In this document: piece after piece, positions 38,117 to 47,353 of the stretch
Numbering within the stretch: the stretch's first letter is position 1
Layout of the letters: every line of letters begins with the position of its first letter
Origin: Rhizophagus clarus
Lineage: Eukaryota; Glomeromycota; Glomeromycetes; Glomerales; Glomeraceae
Reading direction: 5' to 3'
Assembly: GCA_015698045.1 (NCBI GenBank)
Contig: BLAL01000012.1
Coordinates: 744,001-808,000 of the forward strand
Length of the DNA: 64,000 bases
Notes under the pieces: generated by a model
Seen by the model: the letters and a program-made list of their open reading frames with translations, nothing else
What the model was told of the DNA's origin: nothing
Databases searched by the model: none
Position numbers and translations under genes: made by a program

Positions 38117-38609
38117 TTAATCATTAATTGCTTTCAAAACCCCTACACGTTTTTTATAACCTAATTCCTTGAGTGCTTTATGGAGATCATTAATTGCTTT
38201 TCCAAAAAGTAATAAATACCAACTAATGAAAATATGATTATCGCTATTTTTGTCAGGAAAGTTTTCAATAAATAGGAAATTCGTTTTTGTATAAAGCATT
38301 ATTAAATGATGACTTAGAGTTTTCCAATTCGTTATAAGAAGATGAAAGGACATTGATAAAGCGATATAAATAATAGATTGGGAAAGCAAAAATGGCTAAT
38401 AAAGAGTTTGTAACTATGGTAAAAGTTGATAATAATGTAGTGACAACAAAAACCTTATTCAAATGACCATCAGCTGCTACATTGCTGACTTGTTTTATGC
38501 TTAAGATTTTAAAAATTAAGGTATAAATATATATTGAAAAAGAAATAAAATATAGGCAAGAAATGGGTATAACCACATATAAATAGTCATATTTCTTAAA
38601 GTAAGTCAT
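38117..38609 (-). pseudogene. Broken multi-span membrane protein
   Basis: From the ATG at 38609 a 114-codon frame has two or three hydrophobic spans (YLYVVIPISCLYFISFSIYI; FVVTTLLSTFTIVTNSLLAI; FAFPIYYLYRF), then ends at 38265. The overlapping frame carries the natural-looking continuation (IFISWYLLLFGKAINDLHKA, then LKELGYKKRVGVLKA) to 38117. The two need a one-base shift between about 38330 and 38265, or an intron that I could not place. Unknown family; probably a pseudogene or partial gene. Confidence 0.4.
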
Positions 38610-39303
38610 TTTACAAAATATGAATACAGTAGTAGTATATTTATGATGAAATCACTAACACTTAAGGGTAGTATTTGTGTATAATTTATGGCTTTTGTAG
38701 CATTATCCTCAAGTTTCTCTGATTTCTCTTGCGTTGTAAAAATAAACGTGTAAAAGGTGATAGAAATTCTGATATGATTTATCATTTATATATTGATTGT
38801 AATTCCATGTTTTAATTGTTGTTGATTTCGCAGTGTACGAATAGGAAGACTAGCATAGGATAATGAAATGTTGATTTGTATGATGTTGTATTCGAGAAAT
38901 CGCAAGAAATATTTTGAATTACTGTATGAATCATCAATGATTTCAGTAAAATTGGATTTATGAGCATGATTCACTGTAAAAATTTTATACGTGTTTAGGA
39001 ATTGAAGTAAATTTAGGAGCGTTCTCTCGAGATATTATCGCTATAAAAAAAAGAAAGAAACCTTGTTTCTTGTTTCCTTTTCTTTTTTCAACATATATAT
39101 TTAAATCCCTATGAAAAAACTGCATATGATTTTTGTCGAATTAGCATTCAATTAAATTCACTACGATTTCACTACAATTTCTATATTTTTGACCATACAA
39201 TAATTGTGCAATAATTGTGCTAAAAATTGCAATAAATCACACAATAATTGTATGCTGATTCATACAATATTTATCATATTTTTGACCTGAAATCATACAA
39301 TTA
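38610..39303. other. Intergenic with 'CAATAATTGTG' repeats
   Basis: No gene. 39190-39305 contains several short 'ACAATAATTGTGC/ATACAATTATTG' phrases, a partly palindromic cluster just before the minisatellite. Confidence 0.4.
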
Positions 39304-39333
39304 TTGCCTAGTTTTTTTGGGCAAAATTTTAGG

Positions 39334-40308
39334 CTGAATTTTAGAAATTATGATTATGATGGGCCAAATTTTAGGAATTATGATGGGCCGAATTTTAGAA
39401 ATTATGATTACGATGGGCCAAATTTTAGGAATTATGATGGGCCGAATTTTAGAAATTATGATTACGATGGGCCAAATTTTAGGAATTATGATGGGCCGAA
39501 TTTTAGAAATTATGATTACAATAGGCCAAATTTTAGGAATTATGATGGGCTGAATTTTAGAAATTATGATTACGATGGGCTGAATTTTAGAAATTATGAT
39601 TATGATGGGCCAAATTTTAGGAATTATGATGGGCCGAATTTTAGAAATTATGATTACAATAGGCCAAATTTTAGGAATTATGATGGGCCGAATTTTAGAA
39701 ATTATGATTACGATGGGCCAAATTTTAGGAATTATGATGGGCCGAATTTTAGAAATTATGATTACAATAGGCCAAATTTTAGGAATTATGATGGGCTGAA
39801 TTTTAGAAATTATGATTACGATGGGCTGAATTTTAGAAATTATGATTATGATGGGCCAAATTTTAGGAATTATGATGGGCCGAATTTTAGAAATTATGAT
39901 TACAATAGGCCAAATTTTAGGAATTATGATGGGCCGAATTTTAGAAATTATGATTACGATGGGCCAAATTTTAGGAATTATGATGGGCCGAATTTTAGAA
40001 ATTATGATTACAATAGGCCAAATTTTAGGAATTATGATGGGCTGAATTTTAGAAATTATGATTACGATGGGCTGAATTTTAGAAATTATGATTATGATGG
40101 GCCAAATTTTAGGAATTATGATTACAATAGGCCAAATTTTAGGAATTATGATGGGCTGAATTTTAGAAATTATGATTACAATAGGCCAAATTTTAGGAAT
40201 TATGATGGGCTGAATTTTAGAAATTATGATTACAATAGGCCAAATTTAGGAATTATGATGGGCCAAATTTTAGAAATTATGATTACAATAGGCCAAAGTT
40301 TATTATAA
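39334..40308 (+). repeat. Higher-order minisatellite, 246-bp super-unit, open in more than one frame
   Basis: Monomers of 24 and 30 nt alternate ('GGGCCAAATTTTAGGAATTA' type and 'GGGCCGAATTTTAGAAATTA' type, differing by a TGATTAC/GATGAT spacer). Super-units of 246 nt are visible from identical strings starting at 39350, 39596 and 39842. One plus frame is open from 39304 to 40308 and would encode 334 residues of NFRNYDYDGP/NFRNYDGP repeats rich in Asn, Tyr, Asp and Arg. A second plus frame is open within each super-unit with Met/Ile/Gly repeats. There is no ATG for the long frame. It could be a low-complexity protein exon, but the near identity suggests recent DNA-level expansion. It ends 120 bp before the left TIR of the big element. 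Confidence 0.9.
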
Positions 40309-40427
40309 TGAACAAAATTTTAGAAATTTATGATTACTGTAATTATGAATTTTATTTAAAATATGCAAAATATTTTGTAAATAAAGTATTATATATGATG
40401 TAAATTGATAAATGTAAAAGATGCTGT

Positions 40428-41567
40428 AGTAGGGCACAAATGGGAGTTCTGGGGTCATTTTTTCCAATTAGGTATAATTAGTGTAAGCCTCTCCTGGCTT
40501 ATTTCCCAATATACGAAATTTATGTAATCTTTTTTTTAACCCAAATTTATTTTCAAGACCAGGAAATATATCGAAATACAATATTGAATTTAAGTTTTAA
40601 ATCAGGCTGGGGCACAAATTTTGTTAACATATCCTTTTACCCAATTTTTTAGTTTTCAAGTTAAAGGAGATCACCATCTTTGTTAACGCGCTGGCCTGAT
40701 TTTAATTCCAAATAATATAATGAAAAAAGTATGCCATATTGCTTGCCCCTCAGGAGAACCCTGAACACCGAGGACCGAAGTGTCTGAGCGTGTTCAGGGT
40801 TCGACCTGTCAAGCATAATTTGTATACCATATTTTTATGTTATCCTAGAATTAATTCTAAAGCTGATTCATTGATAAAATCAAAAATTTTTTCATATGAC
40901 TTAGTGAAGCTAAGTCATACGAAAAAATGGATAACAGGAAAGAGTTCTAAATATTATTCTACTATATTCTAGCATATAAGTAATTTTTTGATATGCAGGA
41001 AACCATTCTAGAGCCATTTCTATTACCAAACATTAGGAGAAATAAGTCATACGAAAAATTTTATAAGTCATACGAAAAAATTAAGTTATACGAAAAAAAT
41101 GGATAACAGAAAAGAGTTCTAAATATTATTCTACTTTATTCTAGCATACAAATAATTTTACAATACACAGAAAACCATTCTAGACCCATTTTACTAAGAA
41201 AATCATAAGGTCAAATAAGTCATACAAAAAAAATTACACCTATAAGTATCACTTCTAAATCATACGAAAAATTGCTAACTATTCTGAGTACACTGAGCCT
41301 TATCCCGAAGTCTGTTAACATATTGAATCACATAGTATCCTTTAACATGCAATGGGCACCATCCTGAAGTAGAACCAGTAGGCTTACCATCACTACAAGG
41401 GATGCGTGACTTAGCCTTCCAATGTAAATGACATCCTTCTGGTCACATGCAGGGGACTCCATGGGCCTTGCCAGTATTAAGTAAGTATGGACAGAAATAT
41501 TCTCCGATCATTCTCACTATATAGGGAAATAATTAATTAAAGAGAAAAATCTGTAAGGGTAATATAT
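40428..41567. repeat. Left terminal inverted repeat (about 1,140 bp)
   Basis: Matches the complement of 51918-52886 nearly throughout, ending with the shared AATTAATTAAAGAGAAAAAT then CTGTAAG. It is 171 bp longer than the right TIR because a block with GGATAACAGGAAAGAGTTCT at about 40928 is repeated at about 41099. Contains palindromic AAGTCATACGAAAAA phrases and the hairpin-like GAACCCTGAACAC...GTGTTCAGGGTTC (about 40757-40803). Confidence 0.9.
41275..41511 (-). pseudogene. Left-TIR copy of the double zinc-ribbon gene, decayed
   Basis: Inverted counterpart of the gene at 51973-52182, read leftwards from the ATG at 41511. Compared with the right copy, an Arg CGA codon has become TGA (in the PCM-x-PEGCH segment), and a 3-nt loss converts SECGK to SDGK, removing one zinc ligand. 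The frame otherwise stays open to a TAG at 41275, ten codons beyond the right copy's stop. The TGA here sits at an Arg position, unlike the TGA codons in the long genes, so this copy is probably dead. Confidence 0.65.
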
Positions 41568-41645
41568 TGTCCTGAATATATACCATCACCTAGGGAATTA
41601 ATTAATTAAATAAAAAATTTGTAAAGGTATTATATACAAATCAGT

Positions 41646-44600
41646 ATGGCAAGAAGTGACAAAAAAAATCAAACTTGTGAATGATGTGGAAAAGAGTGTG
41701 CAAATCCTAATAAACTTCGTGAGCACTTAAATAGAAAGTTTAAATGCAAGCCAATACCTATTCAAACCACCACCCTACAGGTCAAAAACCAAGGGGGTGT
41801 TCCAGTAGTCCATGCCTGAGGAAAGGATCGAAGAAGGGAGAAACCTGAGACTATTCAAGCTCCCATTTTACAAGACAAAAATCAAGAGAATGATCCCAAA
41901 ACAGGTCCCAGCCCATCAACCCAAGCAAATAGAGAAGAGCAGGCAGGACCTAGCAAGGTCACTCAAGGTAAGTTTATTGATAGGCATGCAAGAAAACCTA
42001 GAGAGCATCTGAAAACATGGGGTGCCAGATTGTGCTGAAGATGGTTTGAAGTTACTGGCGAAGAACTTGATTTGCCACTAAATTTAAAAGAATGTCAGCG
42101 TCTACATCATGATTTATTACAAGCTGATGATGATAAGGCTTTCAAGGAAAATATTCCTCAAGAGGTGGGACCTAGCGAGGTTAAGCGACAAGACGCTCAA
42201 GAGCAAGACGCAATCCCAAAGAAGTCTGATCACAATATAGATACATTTGTCAAAGATGTAGCAGACTATAGTTTTCTAAAAGAGTTAGGTATGATAGAAG
42301 AAATAGAAACGGAAGAACTTGCAGAATACTTTGAAGGTATGAAGAAAATAGCTAGTATAGAAGATCACGTACCAGAAGGAGACATACATTTTGAAGAAGG
42401 TCCGGTTGGAAGAGATCTAGAAAGACCACATCAAAACCGGTCTTTAATGAGCAAATGGGAAGCTAAAGTACCTAGAAGGTCAAACCCTGCATATGCTTTC
42501 AATGATATAGTAGAAGGAGTAAAGAACTATAAGGAAATTCCATACATACCTAAATTAATAGCTTCAGCTAGACAAGAAATGACAAGATTGTTTCAAACAG
42601 AGTTTAGAAGAAAAGAACAAATCAAGTCAGCAATAGCTGTAAAATGTATATATTATAAAAAAGAAAAAGATTTACCTTATATCATAATTAGTGAAAAATG
42701 GCATAGAAGAGAAATGTGAGCTCTTCTCTCTGAGAACTATATAGATGAACATTTAACTAGTTTTGGTGGGGAAATAGATAAAAAAATAGAAGAATATTTA
42801 GAAAATAGATCTAACTGGATTTTAGTACGAATTGATATATTTTATATTGAGGTATATACTTACAGTCAAGCTATCGGAGGGTCTTATGAGCCCACACCCA
42901 AGAAGCTAGCCAATACCGAGTGCACAATAAATCCAGATAATCAAGGTCTCATTGATCCAGAAACGCATAGGCCTTCTGAAAAATGTCTTCAAGGGGCTTT
43001 AGGTTGTTATTTTACAGATAAAGCAGGCAAAACAGATCATCTAGGAAGACGTATATTTAGGGCAAAAAGTCTTCATCAATATTTAGATACGGTCAAGCTA
43101 GATGGAATCCCCATGCCCACTCCAATCTGCCCACGCATATTTAATAAAATAAAGGAGATGAACCCAGATATCTCCATCAATGTCTGGGAATGGAAAGAAG
43201 AAACAGCTACCCCTAAACCAGTAATAGCCAGTAAGAACATCTATATTCCAAATTCATGCAAAATAGAAAATTGTAAGCATAATAATCCAAATAAATGTCA
43301 AGAAAAAAGAACCCATGTTATCCACCTCATGGCTCTTACCAATATTACAAAGTCTGAAGAAGAAAAGTATGGACAAAAGAATCACTTCCTCTGGATTAAG
43401 AATCCTAATGGGCTTGTTTTCAAAGATACTGTGCATCATGGTGAAAAGCATCTTTGCAACAGATGTTTCCAAAGCTTTCCGTCAGAAAATACCCTAGTCC
43501 ATCATCAAGAACATTGTTTCGGGTTAGGAGAGGCAACCCAGAGAGTTGATCTACCAGTAAAAGGGATCAATGATTTTGAGCAGTTCAAGAACTATGGCCG
43601 GATGATCAATGCTCCATGTGTTATTATAGCCGATTTTGAGACTGGAAACAAAAAACCTGGCCTAATAAATAGAGGAAAACCCCGCATAATATCAGAGCAA
43701 TATGCTAATAGTTTCTGCTATCTAGTCTACTGGATCGATACTGGAGATGTATGGGGCCCTTTCCTATATCAAGGAAATAATGCTACCCAAGAATTTGTTC
43801 AAAAATTAGATCAGGAGTTAATAGAAATAAATAATGTTTTAGCCATTAAACGTGAGCGAAAAGTGACTGAAGAAGATAAAAAGAAATTCGCCGAAGCTGA
43901 TACCTGTTGGATTTGTAAAGGTAAGTTCGCTATAGATACAGAGAAAATTGAGCGCCTAGAAAGCAAAATAGTTAGTCTTAACGAGAAGCTAGAAAAATTC
44001 AATAAAAAGTCGGCTGAATATAGTGGTATCAAAATAACTATTGAAGAAGCAACCAAGGCAATTGCTAGTAAAAAAGCTAAAGCTAATAAAGTCTGGGACC
44101 ACTGCCACATAGCAGGTAAGTTTCGAGGGTCTGCACATAGAGATTGCAATCTTAAACTCCAAATCGAGCCATGGAAGACCCCAATCCCAGTAGTCTTTCA
44201 TAACTTTAAGGGCTATGACTCTCACTTAGTCTGTGAATCTGTTGGACGTTCAGTCAATGCGCATCAGATTAAAGTAATAGCTGAGACATTTGAGCGATAT
44301 AAGTTCATGAAGATAGGTCAGTTCAAATATATTGACAGCCAGCAGTTCATGGACAATAGCTTGGCTAATCTTACAAAAAACTTGGGTGGTAAGCATCCAA
44401 TCACAAGCCAGTATTTTAAGAGTCAAGGCTATTCAGATGAGCAAATTTCTCTAGCATTTCGCAAGGGGATATACTTCTATGACTATATCAATTCTCATGA
44501 TAGGTTCTTAGAAACTGAGCTTCCACCAATCCACGAATTTACTTCAATCCTAAAAGGGAAGATCTCACAGGGGGATTATCAATATGCCCAAAAAGTATGG

Positions 44601-46442
44601 AAGACATTCAGATGTAAGAATCTAGGTGAGAACCACGATCTATATCTTAAAATTGATGTACTCTCTTTAGCTGATGTCTGAACCCAATTCAGAAAGACAT
44701 GCATAAAATATTATGAACTCGATCCTAGCCACTATGTCTCTGCTCCATTCTTATCCTGGGATGCTATGCTTAAAAAGACTGGAGTTAAGATTGAGTTATT
44801 TACAAATATGTCAATACATGATTTTATCGAAAAGGCCAAGAGGGGTGGTATATCTAAGGCTTGTAAGCGATATTTCAAAGCCAATAATCCCAAGATGGGT
44901 CAGGCATTCAACCCATCCAAACTCACATCATGGATATCATATGTAGACACAAACAATCTTTATGGCTGGGCTATGAGCCAGTTCTTACCTATTGGAAATT
45001 ATCAATGGGAAGCTAGCTGGGAATACCTTCTAAAAAACCCTGCTATGCAAAAAAAATATCTCGAAAAAATTCTTAAGACTAAGGCAAATGCCCGACGTGG
45101 ATATTTCCTAAATATTAAGTCTCATTTTCCTCTTAAGACCCAAGATTATTTAAGAGACTTACCTCCAGCCGTGGAGAATGTTGCAGTAGGAAAGGATTAG
45201 CTTAGCCCATATAATGAGAAGCTTGTAAATAACTTGGATGGAGGACGCTTCTCTAAGACAGAAAAGTTAGTCCCCCACCTTGGCCTGAGAAAGGATTATG
45301 TCATCCATTACCTAGAACTCCAATACTATGTGAAATTAGGCATGATTATAGATGAAGTTTCAGAGATCCTTTCTTTCAACCAGACTAACTGGTTAGCCCC
45401 ATATATTGCATTTAATACTGAGAAACGTCAAGGAGCTAAGAATGCCTTTGAAAAAGTCTTCTTCAAGCTCATGAATAACTCAGTATATGGCAAGACTATG
45501 GAGAATGTCCGCAAATACCAGGACGTCAAGCTTATGAAGTTGAATGATGAGCAGGATGAAAAGGCATTCTGGAAGAAAGTCAGTAGCCCAAGATTTAAGT
45601 ATGGATGTCTAATTGGAGATACGCTAGTAGGTGCGCATATGGGAAAGGCTAGTGTGACTCTCAATAAACCCATCATTGTTGGAGCATCTGTCTTGGGTCT
45701 TAGCAAGCTCCATATGTATCGATTCTGGTATGGACATGTAAAGGATAGATATGGTGATAATGCCCAGCTTGGTTATATGGATACAGATTCCTTTATATTC
45801 CAAGTCGAGACTGAAGATATCTATAAAGATATGGCTGAGCATCCAGATCTCTTCGATCTCAATGACACTAAGACTATTGGGCTTTTCAAGGATGAGACTC
45901 CAGGTAATGTGATCACAGAATCTTTTCACATTCGAGCTAAGTCTTACTATTATGTCTTAGCCGATAAGTCTACAAGGTCTAAGCATAAGGGGGTTAGTAA
46001 GAAAAGTATGGAAGAAATGGCAACAGACACATATATACCAAGTTTAGAAGGGTCCCTTCTAGATGATCCAATAGATAAGTCTTCACTATCAGAGCAAGAA
46101 GCTATGCGAGCCGATGCAGACCCTATGACTCTAGTCTATCGAGACTGTCTCTTTGGTAAGGAAGTATTCCATGCCAAGAATGTTGGTTTCTGATCAAAGG
46201 ACCACATATTATCTCTGGTTGAGTCTGAGAAAAAGGCACTCTGTCCCATAGATACTAAGTGCTGAATCCTATCAGATGGAATAACTACTTTACCATATTT
46301 CCATTGGCGTAATATGATTTATAAGAATATGGTTAAAGATAGTATCTCTCATGAACAGGCAGAAAAAAGAGCTATGAGGGCCAAGCTCCCAGAAAAATAT
46401 CAAAACGAATGTGTGTCTCATATATCTAGCCTTCAGCCATAA
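41646..46442 (+). CDS. Zinc-finger / family B DNA polymerase (protein-primed type); TGA read as Trp
   Basis: One frame of 1,599 codons from the ATG at 41646 to TAA at 46440-46442, open only if TGA is sense. TGA occurs at 41682, 41817, 42036, 42717, 44679, 46191 and 46263, all at Trp-like places. One TAG remains at 45198 (KD-x-LSPYN). Order: CxxCGKE...H zinc finger (about 11-33); linker; exonuclease motif I DFETG (D663); a CxxC...DHCH...RGSAHRDCN zinc/HNH-like insert (about 750-835); Exo II FHNFKGYDSH (about 851); motif A YVDTNNLYGW (D1101); motif B K1274 in KLMNNSVYG; motif C YMDTDS (D1379, D1381). All catalytic motifs are intact. It should copy the element, probably from a terminal protein. 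Trp is also encoded by TGG about 20 times. Confidence 0.88.
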
Positions 46443-46536
46443 GCTAAATAGTAATGTGTAGTCAGATCACATATATTATTATATTATTTTTTTCTTCTTA
46501 TTAATTAGACTAACTTCTGCAGTAACAAAAGTAAGA

Positions 46537-46744
46537 ATGGAAAGCGAGCGCCAAGCTAAAAGGATCCCAGACGGACAAAGTAAAAAAGATTTATCCCAAT
46601 AATTTACCTAGCAATCTGGAGAAGCTAACCAAAGTATTTGAGAAAAATTTGGACGGACTAAAAAACCTTGTAAAATTGTTTAAAAGCGATGTGAGTAAAA
46701 TGTTTGATAATTCTGATCCCAATTTTCCCAAGCAGATCGATTAA
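46537..46744 (+). CDS. Small Lys-rich protein, one apparent frameshift
   Basis: An ATG at 46537 opens MESERQAKRIPDGQSKK, after which the protein-like continuation (IYPNNLPSNLEKLTKVFEKN, then LDGLKNLVKLFKSD, to TAA at 46742) is one base ahead, across an A6 run at about 46579-46586. Either a homopolymer indel broke it, a +1 shift is used, or an intron hides the true start. About 69 residues; the second half is an amphipathic helix. Lies 95 bp after the polymerase stop on the same strand. Function unknown. Confidence 0.4.
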
Positions 46745-47183
46745 TGCGAAATGATCATCATCTCAGAAGAATTGCTGAGCCATGCACTGCGCCATGCACG
46801 TGACATTGTGAACTCAATTCACATTCTCTGAAATAAATTTGATATGTAAATAGCCTTTAAGAGATCTGCATATATATAATAATAAAGTTTGCCCATATCG
46901 GGCCTTTCTCTTTTTTTTTAATTCGTGTATAATCATAAATGTGCTTATCGAATAAATAAAATCATGAGAAATCTGCAAACTAATCCTTCTATAGTTCCTG
47001 GAACATTCCTGGAACATTCCTAGAACTATCAAGGAACTGGCAGGGAATTGGGGAGGAATAAAAATAAATATGATTTTATTATAGTGTATAATATTCACTA
47101 TGATACTGAATTTTGGACTAAAAAATGGGAAAATGCAAAGAATAGTATAAATATTCAAAAAAATATACTTTCTGGATGCGTGT
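46745..47183. other. Intergenic centre of the element
   Basis: Convergence zone between plus- and minus-strand genes. Contains short direct repeats TTCCTGGAACATTCCTGGAA (46995-47025) and CAGTCAGTCACTTTT twice (47228, 47248, the latter pair inside the zinc-finger tail's complement). The open frame at 46814-47158 (minus) has no protein-like composition. No tRNA, including no tRNA-Trp(UCA), was seen. Confidence 0.4.
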
Positions 47184-47353
47184 CTAAGCTAATGACAGAT
47201 GAATAGGCACCATATTTTTCCATAAGCAGTCAGTCACTTTTCGTGGGCAGTCAGTCACTTTTTGTGAACAATTATTATTTCTTTTCATATGTTCTCTTAA
47301 TTTACAGGGATATCTGAATTCCTTTCCACAATACTGACAAGTTCGATCAGCTA
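47184..47353 (-). CDS. Frameshift-accessed zinc-finger extension of Gag-Pro
   Basis: Directly after the Gag-Pro stop, the -1 frame reads LADRTCQYCGKEFRYPCKLR and continues EHMKRNNNC, then two VTDC repeats, to TAG at 47184-47186. This C-x2-C...H...C finger matches the polymerase N-terminal finger in spacing and in the CGKE and KLREH strings. There is no ATG before the finger, so it is probably made as a fusion through the slippery site at 47354-47360. Likely nucleic-acid binding. Confidence 0.65.

Noticed and set aside
39350-40045. Met/Ile/Gly-repeat ORFs inside the minisatellite
   Set aside because: They are the second plus frame of the same tandem repeat, without independent coding support.
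39334-40308. CRISPR-like array
   Set aside because: Units are contiguous and near-identical with no unique spacers, in a eukaryotic genome.
41812-42012. 66-codon plus ORF (MPEERIEEGR...) as a separate gene
   Set aside because: It is an alternative frame of the polymerase N-terminal region, which reads through in frame once TGA is sense.
43811-45929. Minus-strand ORFs of 90-112 codons opposite the polymerase
   Set aside because: Antisense shadows of conserved polymerase coding sequence.
46814-47158. 114-codon minus-strand ORF in the element centre
   Set aside because: Composition is Ile/Phe/Ser-rich without motif, and it lies in the AT-rich convergence zone.
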